A DNA stretch of 31,538 nt from Streptomyces sp. NRRL F-5630 (GTDB lineage: Bacteria > Actinomycetota > Actinomycetes > Streptomycetales > Streptomycetaceae), in assembly GCF_000719475.1 (NCBI RefSeq), contig NZ_JOGO01000099.1:1-31538 (forward strand), in the 5' to 3' direction. A model generated the notes under the pieces. It was not told the DNA's origin and did not search any database. It saw only the letters and a list, made by a program, of their open reading frames with translations. This document shows, piece after piece, positions 7,291-14,822 of this stretch. Made by a program: the position numbers and the translations under genes. The first letter of the stretch is position 1. Every line of letters begins with the position of its first letter.

Positions 7291-8178
7291 TTGACCACAC
7301 AGGCACCGAATGCGGCGGTCTCCCTGCCCGCCACGCTGGAGGAGGCCGTGGTCGCGCTCGCCGCGACCCCCACCGCCGTGCCCGTCGCGGGCGGCACCGA
7401 CCTCATGACCGCCGTCAACGCCGGACTCCTGCGCCCCGCCGCCCTCGTGGGCCTCGGCCGCGTCTCCGAGATCCGCGGCTGGCAGTACCTCGACGGCCAC
7501 GCCCTGCTCGGCGCCGGGCTCACGCACGCGCGCATGGGCCGCCCCGACTTCGCCGCGCTCATCCCCGCCCTCGCCGCCGCCGCGCGCGCGGCGGGGCCCC
7601 CGCACATCCGCAACGCGGGCACCCTCGGCGGCAATATCGCGACCGCCGCCGCCACGGGCGACGCGCTCCCCGTCCTCGCCGCGCTCGAAGCCACCGTGCT
7701 CCTCGCGAGCGCGGGCGGCACGCGCCGCGAGGTCCCCGTCTCGCACCTCCTGACGGGCATGGACCCGCTGCGCGGCGGCGAACTCATCGCCCACGTACGG
7801 GTGCCGCTCCTGCACGCCCCGCAGGTCTTCCTCAAGGCGACAGGACGGACCGGCCCGGGCCGCGCGGTCGCCTCGCTCGCCCTCGTGCTCGACCCGGCCA
7901 GGCGCGCGGTGCGCTGCGCGGTCGGCGCGATCGCGCCGATGCCGCTGCGGCCCCTCGAAGCCGAGGCGTGGGTCTCCGCGCTGGTGGACTGGGACGGTGA
8001 CCGCCGCCTCGCGCCCGAGGCGCTCGCCGCGTTCGGCGAGTACGTCGCCGCCGCCTGCGTACCCGAACCACCGGCGGGCGAGGACGGCGTCGTGCCCCCG
8101 CTCACGCCCGCCGTTCAGCACCTGCGCCGCACCGTCGCCGCGCTGGCCCGTCGCGCACTGGGGAGGGCGCTCGCATGA
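7291..8178 (+). CDS. FAD-binding subunit of xanthine dehydrogenase-family enzyme (subunit M)
   Basis: This is the medium subunit of a molybdenum hydroxylase. It passes electrons from the iron-sulfur subunit through FAD to the acceptor. The 295-residue protein matches the FAD-binding domain of molybdopterin dehydrogenases: an FAD motif PVAGGTDLMTAVN near residue 31, and the IRNAGTLGGNIATAA flavin-contact motif near 110. The CO-dehydrogenase flavoprotein C-terminal domain follows, including LKATGRTGPGRAVASLALVL. The TTG at 7291 is preferred because AAGGGG lies 8 bases upstream and the protein then begins MTTQAPNAAVSLP. The stop overlaps the next gene by ATGA at 8175-8178, so the two are translationally coupled. 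It is the first of three genes in the order FAD, 2Fe-2S, molybdopterin. The substrate is unknown: hypoxanthine/xanthine is only one option for this family. Confidence 0.9.
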   Translation: MTTQAPNAAVSLPATLEEAVVALAATPTAVPVAGGTDLMTAVNAGLLRPAALVGLGRVSEIRGWQYLDGHALLGAGLTHARMGRPDFAALIPALAAAARAAGPPHIRNAGTLGGNIATAAATGDALPVLAALEATVLLASAGGTRREVPVSHLLTGMDPLRGGELIAHVRVPLLHAPQVFLKATGRTGPGRAVASLALVLDPARRAVRCAVGAIAPMPLRPLEAEAWVSALVDWDGDRRLAPEALAAFGEYVAAACVPEPPAGEDGVVPPLTPAVQHLRRTVAALARRALGRALA

Positions 8179-10121
8179 GCGAGGAACAGGAGCGGCCCGC
8201 ACCGCCGCAGCAGGACCCCTACGGCGAGGGCCCGGGGCCCTACGGCGGCTGGGAACCCGTTCCGCACACGGACTACGACGCCGACGCGACCGCCTTCGTG
8301 AGCCTCCCCGAGGGACTCCTCGACGCGGCCCCCCTCGCCGCCCCGGGCCACGGCTACGTGCCGCCGCGTATCCCGGCCGCCGGTACGGACCCCGGCGCGA
8401 CGGGGCAGTGGAACCTCCCGCGGCAGCAGACGGAGCCCGGCCCCGAGGCGCCCGGCGAACCGGCGTACGGGCCCAGCCCGATGGAGACCACGGTCCAGTT
8501 CGCCGCGTTCACGCCCGAGCCCGCCGCCGAGGCCGCGCGCGACGCGCAGCCGAGCGAGCCGAGCGCCTCGGGCGCGACCGGGCAGTGGCAGATCCCCGTC
8601 GCGGAGGGCGCGCTCCCCGAGGAGTCCGGCGAGTTCCAGGGCTCCTCGCTCACTTCGCAGTGGTCGGGCACGGCCCCCGCGACCCTCCCCGGCGGCGCGC
8701 TCGCCCCGTGGGCGGTGGCGGCACGGGAGGCGGCGCGGGACGAGACGGCGGTACGGGACGAGACGGCGGCCGTACCGGACGACTCCGCGCCCGGCGGCGA
8801 GGCGCACCGCGCGGCGAGCGTGCCGGAGCCGCGGCAGGAGGTGGCACCCGGGTACGCACCGGGCGAGGAGGAGCCCGCGGCGGAGCAGACGGCCGTCCAG
8901 GAGCCGGAGGCCGCCCAGGAGCCGAAGGCCGTTCAGGAACCCGGGACCGCCCAGGAACCGGACGCCGCTCAGGAAGCCGAGACCGCTCAGGAGCCGGAGG
9001 CCGCCCCCGGACAGGAGGCCGCTCCCGGACAGGACGCCGCCCCCTCGCAGGAGGCCGCTCCCGGGCAGGATGCCGCCCCCTCGCAGGACGCCGCTCCCGG
9101 GCAGGACGCCGCCGAGGAGCCCGCGTCCGAGGGCGCGGCCGAAGCCGGGGTCGTGCCCGCGCACGCCGCCGCGGAGAGCCCCGAGCCCGGGGCGGAGACC
9201 GAGTCCGGGCCCGAACCGGCCGCCGCGTCCGCCGGGTTCCCTCTCCCCGACGAGCATCCCCTCGCCTCCTACACGCTCTCCGTCAACGGCGTCGAACGCC
9301 CCGTCGAGGGCGCCTGGATCGGGGAGTCCCTGCTCTACGTGCTGCGCGAGCGCCTTGGGCTCGCCGGGGCCAAGGACGGGTGCGCGCAGGGCGAGTGCGG
9401 GGCGTGCAACGTCCAGGTGGACGGGCGGCTCGTGGCCTCGTGCCTCGTGCCCGCCGTGACGAGCGCCGGGAGCGAGGTCCGTACCGTCGAGGGGCTCGCG
9501 CGCGGCGGCGAGGCCTCCGACGTGCAGCGCGCGCTCGCCGCGCACGGCGCCGTGCAGTGCGGCTTCTGCGTCCCCGGCATGGCGATGACCGTGCACGACC
9601 TGCTGGAGGGCAACCCGGCGCCGACCGTCCTGGAGACACGGCAGGCGCTGTGCGGGAACCTGTGCCGCTGCTCCGGGTACCGGGGCGTGCTCGACGCCGT
9701 GCAGGACGTGGCCGCGAGCCGCCGCGAGGCGAGCGAGGAGCGGGCCGCGGCGAAGGAGGAGGCCGCGGAGGCCGCCGCCGGGGCCGAGCCGCCCGCCGGG
9801 CACCCCCACGCCCGGGTCCCGCACCAGCCGGGCCCCGTCGACCAGGAGCCCGCCGCCACCCCGCCCCACGGCACGGACCTCGGCGAGGCCCAGGGCACCT
9901 ACGGCGCCGGCTTCACCCTGCCGCCCGAAGGCCCGTACGCCGCCGAAGAGCCGTACGCCGAAGGGCGGTACCCGGCCGAAGGGCCGTACGAGGACCAGGG
10001 GCAGGACACCTACGGCGCCGGTGAGCGCTTCGCGCCGCGGGACGGCTACGGGCCCGAGGAGAGTTACGCGCACGGGGCCGGGGCGCCCGGCGTCCACCCC
10101 CAGGACGGAGGCCAGGCATGA
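8175..10121 (+). CDS. 2Fe-2S subunit of molybdenum hydroxylase, with long disordered tails
   Basis: This is the electron-transfer subunit between the molybdenum centre and FAD. Only residues about 358-520 of 648 are the catalytic part. The plant-type ferredoxin cluster has Cys403, Cys408, Cys411 (CAQGECGAC) and Cys423. The helical second-cluster domain has Cys462, Cys465 (QCGFC), Cys497 and Cys499 (LCRCSGY). Family members are usually about 150-200 residues. Here about 355 residues of Pro/Ala/Glu/Gln-rich sequence precede the domain, including a degenerate Q-E/D-A-A-P repeat at about residues 237-315. A tail of about 130 residues follows, with Tyr-Gly-rich stretches such as TYGAGF and GPYAAEEPYAEG. 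No signal peptide or membrane segment is seen. The ATG overlaps the previous stop (ATGA) and the end overlaps the next start in the same way. The tails look disordered; their role is unknown. Confidence 0.88.
   Translation: MSEEQERPAPPQQDPYGEGPGPYGGWEPVPHTDYDADATAFVSLPEGLLDAAPLAAPGHGYVPPRIPAAGTDPGATGQWNLPRQQTEPGPEAPGEPAYGPSPMETTVQFAAFTPEPAAEAARDAQPSEPSASGATGQWQIPVAEGALPEESGEFQGSSLTSQWSGTAPATLPGGALAPWAVAAREAARDETAVRDETAAVPDDSAPGGEAHRAASVPEPRQEVAPGYAPGEEEPAAEQTAVQEPEAAQEPKAVQEPGTAQEPDAAQEAETAQEPEAAPGQEAAPGQDAAPSQEAAPGQDAAPSQDAAPGQDAAEEPASEGAAEAGVVPAHAAAESPEPGAETESGPEPAAASAGFPLPDEHPLASYTLSVNGVERPVEGAWIGESLLYVLRERLGLAGAKDGCAQGECGACNVQVDGRLVASCLVPAVTSAGSEVRTVEGLARGGEASDVQRALAAHGAVQCGFCVPGMAMTVHDLLEGNPAPTVLETRQALCGNLCRCSGYRGVLDAVQDVAASRREASEERAAAKEEAAEAAAGAEPPAGHPHARVPHQPGPVDQEPAATPPHGTDLGEAQGTYGAGFTLPPEGPYAAEEPYAEGRYPAEGPYEDQGQDTYGAGERFAPRDGYGPEESYAHGAGAPGVHPQDGGQA
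8884..9118 (+). repeat. low-complexity coding repeat in 2Fe-2S subunit
   Basis: A degenerate run of codons gives repeating units such as VQEPEAAQEP and later APGQDAAPSQEA, with a period of about 6 residues (18 bases) and a near-exact higher period of 12 residues in the second half. It lies fully in frame inside the N-terminal tail and could expand or contract by slippage without a frameshift. Confidence 0.75.
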
Positions 10122-12412
10122 GCGAGCCGACCCTGGAGCCCCTGGAGGACCTGGGGGCCGAACCGGCGGAGGAGCGGGCCCCCTTCGGCCTCGGGACCTC
10201 GCTGCCGCCCGCCGAACTGCGCACCAAGACCGAGGGCACCTTCCCGTACGCGGCGGACCTGTGGGCCGAGGGCCTGCTGTGGGCCGCCGTCCTGCGCTCC
10301 CCGCACGCCCACGCGCGCATCGTCTCGATCGACACGGGCGAGGCGCTGCGGATGCCGGGCGTGCACGCGGTCCTCACGCACGAGGACCTGCCCGCGCACT
10401 CCTTCGGCGGCGAGCGGCCCGTCTTCGCCTCCGACGTCGTGCGCCACCACGGCGAGGCCATCGCGGCCGTCGCGGCCGACCACCCGGACACGGCCCGGAT
10501 GGCCGCCGCGGCCATCCAGGTCGCCTACGAGACGCTCGACCCGGTCACCGACCCCGAGGAGTCCTTCGAGGCGGCCCCGCTGCACCCGGACGGGAACCTC
10601 GTGCGGCACATCCCGCTGCGCTCCGGCGACCCCGAGGCGGTCGGCGAGATCGTCGTGGACGGGCTCTACCGCATCGGCCGTCAGGACCCGGCGCCGATCG
10701 GGGCCGAGGCGGGGCTCGCCGTGCCGCGTCCGGACGGGGGCGTCGAGCTGTACACCGCGTCGACCGACCCGCACGGCGACCGCGATCTCGCCGCCGCGTG
10801 CTACGGGCTCAGCCCGGACCAGGTCAAGGTCGTCGTGACCGGCGTCCCCGGCGCGACGAGCGACCGCGAGGACCAGAGCTTCACGCTGCCGCTCGGGCTG
10901 CTCGCGATGCGCACCCAGTGCCCCGTCAAGCTCACCGCCTCCCGCGAGGACTCCTTCCTCGGCCACGCCCACCGCCACCCGACCCTGCTCCGCTACCGCC
11001 ACCACGCCGACGCCGAGGGCCGCCTCGTCAAGGTCGAGGCGCAGATCCTCATGGACGCGGGAGCGTACGCGGGCAGTTCGGGCGAGGCGCTCGCCGCCGC
11101 CGTCTCCTTCGCCTGCGGCCCCTACGTCGTCCCGAACGCCTTCGTCGAGGGCTGGGTCGTGCGCACGAACAACCCGCCCTCCGGGCACGTGCGCGGCGAG
11201 GGCGCGATGCAGGTGTGCGCCGCGTACGAGGCGCAGATGGACAAGCTCGCGAAGAAACTCGGCGTCGACCCGGCCGAGCTGCGGCTGCGCAACGTCCTCG
11301 CGACCGGGGACGTCCTGCCGACCGGGCAGAGCGTGACCTGCCCCGCCCCCGTCGCCGAACTCCTCGAAGCCGTACGGGACGAGGAACTGCCCCCGCTGCC
11401 CAAGGACACCCCCGAGGACGAGTGGCTGCTGCCCGGGGGCCCCGAGGGCGCGGGCGACCCGGCGGCCGTGCGGCGCGGGGTCGGCTACGGGGTCGGCATG
11501 GTGCACATGCTCGGCGCGGAGGGCGCCGACGAGGTCGCGACGGCGACGGTGAAGATCCACGACGGCATGGCCACGGTCATCTGCGCGGCCGTGGACACGG
11601 GCCAGGGCTTCTCGACGCTCGCGCGGCAGATCGTGCAGGACGTGCTCGGTGTCGAGGACGTGCGGGTCGCCGCCGTCGACACCGACCAGCCGCCCGCCGG
11701 GCCCGCCTGCCACGGAAGGCACACCTGGGTCTCGGGCGGGGCCGTCGAACGCGCGGCCAAGATGGTCCGTACGCAGCTCCTCCAGCCCCTCGCGCACACC
11801 TTCGGCATGTCCGCCGAACTCCTCCAGATCGCGGACGGCAAGATCACGAGCTACGACGGGGTCCTCTCCACGACGGTCGCGGAGACCCTGGAGGGCAAGG
11901 AGCTGTGGGCGACGGCGCAGTGCCGCCCGCACCCGACCGAGCCGCTCGACGCGGACGGCCAGGGCGACGCCTTCGTGGGGCTCGCCTTCTGCGCGGTGCG
12001 CGCGGTCGTGGACGTGGACATCGAGCTGGGCGCGATCAGGGTCGTCGAGCTGGCGGTCGCTCAGGACGTGGGCCGGGTGCTCAACCCGGCGCAGCTGCGT
12101 GCCCGCATCGAGGCCGGTGTGACGCAGGGCGTCGGCGCCGCGCTCACGGAGAACCTCCGCACCCCGCGCGGCCTCGTCCGCCACCCCGACCTGACGGGCT
12201 ACCCGCTCCCGACCGCCCTGGACACGCCGGACATCCGCGTCGTCCGCCTCGTCGAGGAGCGGGACGTCGTCGCGCCCTTCGGCGCGAAGGCCGCGAGCGC
12301 GGTCCCGGTCGTGACGACCCCCGCGGCGATCGCCTCGGCGGTCCGCGCGGCGACGGGACGCCTCGTGAACAGGCTGCCGATCCGGCCGCAGCAGGCGGTG
12401 GCGAACCCGTAG
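10118..12412 (+). CDS. molybdopterin-binding subunit of xanthine dehydrogenase-family enzyme
   Basis: This is the catalytic large subunit, expected to bind molybdopterin cytosine dinucleotide and hydroxylate its substrate. The 764-residue protein begins with the aldehyde oxidase/XDH a/b hammerhead domain (LRTKTEGTFPYAADL, then AVLRSPHAHARI near 60). Two molybdopterin-binding domains follow. DTGQGFSTLARQIVQDV near 495 is the usual GQG cofactor contact. VTQGVGAALTENL near 670 supplies the Glu expected to be the catalytic base. Two motifs are unusual. The glycine-rich GGxFGG(K/R)E segment is replaced by GVPGATSDRED, and the usual FRGFG-like motif reads HVRGEGAMQ. No AYxCSFR signature of aerobic CO dehydrogenase is present. 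The ATG overlaps the previous stop by ATGA. It ends the operon, and a 15-bp terminator stem follows 154 bases later. The substrate cannot be predicted. Confidence 0.9.
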   Translation: MSEPTLEPLEDLGAEPAEERAPFGLGTSLPPAELRTKTEGTFPYAADLWAEGLLWAAVLRSPHAHARIVSIDTGEALRMPGVHAVLTHEDLPAHSFGGERPVFASDVVRHHGEAIAAVAADHPDTARMAAAAIQVAYETLDPVTDPEESFEAAPLHPDGNLVRHIPLRSGDPEAVGEIVVDGLYRIGRQDPAPIGAEAGLAVPRPDGGVELYTASTDPHGDRDLAAACYGLSPDQVKVVVTGVPGATSDREDQSFTLPLGLLAMRTQCPVKLTASREDSFLGHAHRHPTLLRYRHHADAEGRLVKVEAQILMDAGAYAGSSGEALAAAVSFACGPYVVPNAFVEGWVVRTNNPPSGHVRGEGAMQVCAAYEAQMDKLAKKLGVDPAELRLRNVLATGDVLPTGQSVTCPAPVAELLEAVRDEELPPLPKDTPEDEWLLPGGPEGAGDPAAVRRGVGYGVGMVHMLGAEGADEVATATVKIHDGMATVICAAVDTGQGFSTLARQIVQDVLGVEDVRVAAVDTDQPPAGPACHGRHTWVSGGAVERAAKMVRTQLLQPLAHTFGMSAELLQIADGKITSYDGVLSTTVAETLEGKELWATAQCRPHPTEPLDADGQGDAFVGLAFCAVRAVVDVDIELGAIRVVELAVAQDVGRVLNPAQLRARIEAGVTQGVGAALTENLRTPRGLVRHPDLTGYPLPTALDTPDIRVVRLVEERDVVAPFGAKAASAVPVVTTPAAIASAVRAATGRLVNRLPIRPQQAVANP

Positions 12413-12566
12413 GACGGCGGAGGCGCCCGGCGCCGTGGGGGCGCCGACGGGGGTGAGGTGTGCCCGCGCGGAAGCCGTGGGGTCCGTGAGGGCGCGCGGA
12501 GGCTGTGGCGGCCGTAGGAGCGTGCGCGGGCCGCAGGCGGCCGGGGCCGTGTGGGGCAGGCGGGAA

Positions 12567-12604
12567 AGGGCCGGGCGTCCCCTTCTCGTGGGACGCCCGG
12601 CCCT
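12567..12604. terminator. strong hairpin between molybdenum hydroxylase operon and tRNA-Cys
   Basis: AGGGCCGGGCGTCCC (12567-12581) pairs perfectly with GGGACGCCCGGCCCT (12590-12604) around an 8-base loop. It sits 11 bases from the 3' end of the minus-strand tRNA gene and so can serve both converging units. Confidence 0.8.
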
Positions 12605-12614
12605 CGCCCGGCCG

Positions 12615-12686
12615 AGGCCGTGATCGGATTCGAACCGATGTAACCGGCTTTGCAGGCCGGCCCCTGAGCCACTCGGGCACACGGCC
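12615..12686 (-). tRNA. tRNA-Cys (GCA)
   Basis: Read on the minus strand, GGCCGTG (12680-12686) pairs with CACGGCC (12616-12622) to form the 7-bp acceptor stem. The anticodon arm is CCGGC-CTGCAAA-GCCGG, giving anticodon GCA. The T arm is ATCGG-TTCGAAT-CCGAT. The discriminator base at 12615 is U, as expected for cysteine. CCA is not encoded and must be added. No att-like duplication of its 3' end is seen nearby. Confidence 0.95.
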
Positions 12687-12927
12687 ACGCGCACACGTAC
12701 GCGCCGCTGTCCATGGCCCGCCGTGTGCTGTGCGGTACCCCGACCGTAGGAGCGGGCGGGGTACCGGGGCAAGGGGGCGGACGCCCCTGCCACGGAGCCG
12801 ACATACGGCGTTCACGGGAGGCCACACGCGGGCGCACCCGTCCCGTACCGGCCCGCCCGGGGTCGTACGCCGAAAGGAGGAGCGGGTACCCGGCCTCCGG
12901 ACAGGGGCGTATGCCGCATTCGCCCCT

Positions 12928-12933
12928 TACCCT
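12928..12933 (+). promoter_or_regulatory. -10 box for leaderless MFS gene
   Basis: TACCCT (TAnnnT) ends 7 bases before the GTG at 12940, with no ribosome site between, which suggests a leaderless message. The 12687-12927 stretch upstream shows no gene. Confidence 0.4.
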
Positions 12934-12939
12934 GGGCCG

Positions 12940-14421
12940 GTGAGTACGAGCCAGCAGCCCGGCGCCGACGCCGTGGACCCCCTCCCGATACCGGTACCCG
13001 CCGAACCGGCACCCGCGCCCGCCACGGGCGGTGTCCTCTCCCGCCCGTACCTCGCCCTCAGTCTGGGGATCGTCTCCGTCGTCCTGCTCATCGCCTTCGA
13101 GGCGACGGCGGTCGGTACGGCGATGCCGGTCGCGGCGCGCGAGCTGCACGGGGTCCCGCTCTACGCCTTCGCCTTCTCCGCGTACTTCACCACGAGCCTG
13201 TTCGCCATGGTCCTCGCCGGCCAGTGGGCCGACCGCTCGGGCCCGCTCGCGCCCATCACGCTCGGCATCGGCGGCTTCGCGGCCGGGCTGCTCCTGTGCG
13301 GCACGGCGGCGAGCATGTGGGTCTTCGTGCTCGGGCGCGCGGTGCAGGGGCTCGGCGGCGGGCTCGTGATCGTCGCGCTCTACGTCGTCGTCAGCCGCGC
13401 GTACCCGCGCAGGCTCCAGCCCGCGATCCTCGCCGCCTTCTCGGCGTGCTGGGTCGTGCCCTCGGTCGTCGGGCCGCTCATCGCGGGGACCGTCACCGAA
13501 CACCTCGGCTGGCGCTGGGTCTTCCTCGGCATCCCCGTCCTCATCCTGCTCCCGCTCCTCCTCGCCCTCCCGCAGATCCGCCGCCGCGCCGCCGGTCCGC
13601 TGCCCGCCGACCCGGACGCGCCGCCGCGCACCGCCCCCCGGGGCCGCCTCGCCTGGGCCTTCGCGCTCTCGCTCGCGGCCGGGCTGCTCCAGTACGCGGC
13701 GGGCGACCCGCACTGGCGGTCGCTGCCGCCCGCGCTCGCGGGCGCGGTGCTGCTCGCGCTGGCGGTACGGGTCCTGCTGCCGCGCGGGACGTGGCGCGCG
13801 GCGCGGGGGCTCCCGGCCGTCGTGCTGCTGCGCGGGGTCGCGGCGGGCGCGTTCATCGCGGCCGAGTCCTTCGTCCCGCTCATGCTCGTGACGCAGCGGG
13901 GGCTGAGCCCGACCCTCGCGGGGCTCTCGCTCGCGCTCGGCGGCAGCACGTGGGCCTTCGGGAGCTGGGTGCAGGCGCGGCCCGCGTGGTCGGCGTACCG
14001 CAGGACGTTCATGACCTTCGGCATGGTGCTCGTGGCCGCAGCGATCGCGACGGCCCCCGGCGTGCTGTTCTCCTGGACGCCGGTGTGGATCGTCGCGGTG
14101 GCGTGGGGCTTCGGCTGCTTCGGCATGGGCATCGTCACCTCGGGCACGAGCACGCTGCTGCTCAAACTCTCGGCGCCCGAGGAGGCGGGCACCAACTCGG
14201 CGGCCTTGCAGATGTCCGACGGCCTCTCCAACGTGCTGCTCCTCGCCCTCGGCGGCGCGGCGTTCGCGGCGGCGGGCGGCGGCGCGGTCGGAGCGGCGCA
14301 CGAGGTCACGGCCGGAGCGGCGGCGGGCGCGAGTCACCCGGCGGCCTTCGCGGCGGTCTTCCTGCCCCTGGCCGCGGTCGCGGCGGTGGGGGTGTGGGTG
14401 GCACGCCGGACGCGGGAGTGA
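12940..14421 (+). CDS. MFS transporter, probable drug:proton antiporter type
   Basis: This is an integral membrane carrier of the major facilitator superfamily. The 493-residue protein has about 35 polar N-terminal residues and then 12 or more hydrophobic segments, starting YLALSLGIVSVVLLIAFEAT. A motif-A-like loop GQWADRSGPLAPITLG follows the second segment. ACWVVPSVVGPLIAGTV is an antiporter motif C (GPxxAG), pointing to efflux. The GTG at 12940 is chosen because a TACCCT -10 box lies 7 bases upstream and the protein then begins MSTSQQPGAD. Earlier in-frame codons would include antisense tRNA sequence. It stands alone between tRNA-Cys and a strong terminator at 14572-14612. The substrate is not predictable. 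Confidence 0.9.
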   Translation: MSTSQQPGADAVDPLPIPVPAEPAPAPATGGVLSRPYLALSLGIVSVVLLIAFEATAVGTAMPVAARELHGVPLYAFAFSAYFTTSLFAMVLAGQWADRSGPLAPITLGIGGFAAGLLLCGTAASMWVFVLGRAVQGLGGGLVIVALYVVVSRAYPRRLQPAILAAFSACWVVPSVVGPLIAGTVTEHLGWRWVFLGIPVLILLPLLLALPQIRRRAAGPLPADPDAPPRTAPRGRLAWAFALSLAAGLLQYAAGDPHWRSLPPALAGAVLLALAVRVLLPRGTWRAARGLPAVVLLRGVAAGAFIAAESFVPLMLVTQRGLSPTLAGLSLALGGSTWAFGSWVQARPAWSAYRRTFMTFGMVLVAAAIATAPGVLFSWTPVWIVAVAWGFGCFGMGIVTSGTSTLLLKLSAPEEAGTNSAALQMSDGLSNVLLLALGGAAFAAAGGGAVGAAHEVTAGAAAGASHPAAFAAVFLPLAAVAAVGVWVARRTRE

Positions 14422-14571
14422 GCGGGAGCGGGGCGCGGGCGGAGGGGGCCGGGGGCGGGGCTGACGGAGGAGCGTCGGGAGCCGGGCGGACGCGGGAGCG
14501 ACGGGGCGGCGCGGACGGGGGGCGGGAGGGCGCGCGGGATGTGGCGGGCTGTCGTCGGAGGCCCCCGCCAC

Positions 14572-14612
14572 GCGCCGCGGCCCCCTCCCGGTGCGGAAGG
14601 GGGCCGCGGCGC
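14572..14612. terminator. 15-bp perfect stem between MFS gene and DUF397 remnant
   Basis: GCGCCGCGGCCCCCT (14572-14586) pairs with AGGGGGCCGCGGCGC (14598-14612) around an 11-base loop. It ends 9 bases before the stop of the minus-strand DUF397 remnant, so it can terminate both converging genes. The 14422-14571 stretch holds no gene. Confidence 0.75.
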
Positions 14613-14621
14613 GGTGCTGGT

Positions 14622-14822
14622 TCAGCGGGTCGCGGACCGCTTCGCGAGGTGCACGAGACCGGCCCAGGCTGCCGGGGTCACGGTGAGGACGGGCCCGTGG
14701 GGGAGGAGGTGCACGAGACCGGCCCAGGCTGCCGGGGTCACGGTGAGGACGGGCCCGTGGGGGAGCTTGCTGTCCCGTACCGGCACGAGCCCGCTGCCGA
14801 GCAGGTCGGCGCTGCATTCCAC
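14622..14822 (-). pseudogene. DUF397 protein, N-terminally truncated, with internal duplication
   Basis: The recognisable DUF397 part reads CVECSADLLGSG, VPVRDSKLPHGPVLTVTP and AAWAGLVHL. Normal members are about 60-75 residues and begin with a W-x-K-S-S-Y-S block before CVE. Here no start codon and no SSYS block are found in frame. The only nearby start is a GTG at the V of CVEC (14822). The 20-residue block LPHGPVLTVTPAAWAGLVHL occurs twice in a row, encoded by an exact 60-bp tandem repeat. DUF397 proteins are small partners of XRE/DUF5753 regulators in Streptomyces, and the XRE gene lies directly upstream. Truncation and duplication suggest a decayed gene, but a short product from the GTG cannot be excluded. 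Confidence 0.6.
14646..14765. repeat. exact 60-bp tandem duplication
   Basis: 14646-14705 and 14706-14765 are identical base for base. The unit is 20 codons long and preserves the DUF397 frame. The bases just outside (14645 and 14766) break the match. The lack of any difference suggests a recent event or an assembly artefact. Confidence 0.95.

Noticed and set aside
5345..7306. 653-codon minus-strand open frame antisense to the hexosaminidase gene
   Set aside because: The plus-strand gene has full GH20 motifs. The antisense product is Gly/Val/Arg-rich without a domain.
7291..12412. Aerobic carbon monoxide dehydrogenase
   Set aside because: The gene order and subunits fit the superfamily, but the AYxCSFR signature of CoxL is absent.
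12615..12686. tRNA-Cys as an integration site for a mobile element
   Set aside because: No integrase, no duplicated tRNA 3' end and no change in gene character are seen on either side.
12199..14814. Long open frame continuing from the XRE regulator on the minus strand
   Set aside because: It is antisense to the MFS gene and crosses the tRNA gene. Composition is Arg/Pro-rich as expected of shadow frames in high-GC DNA, and no domain is recognisable.
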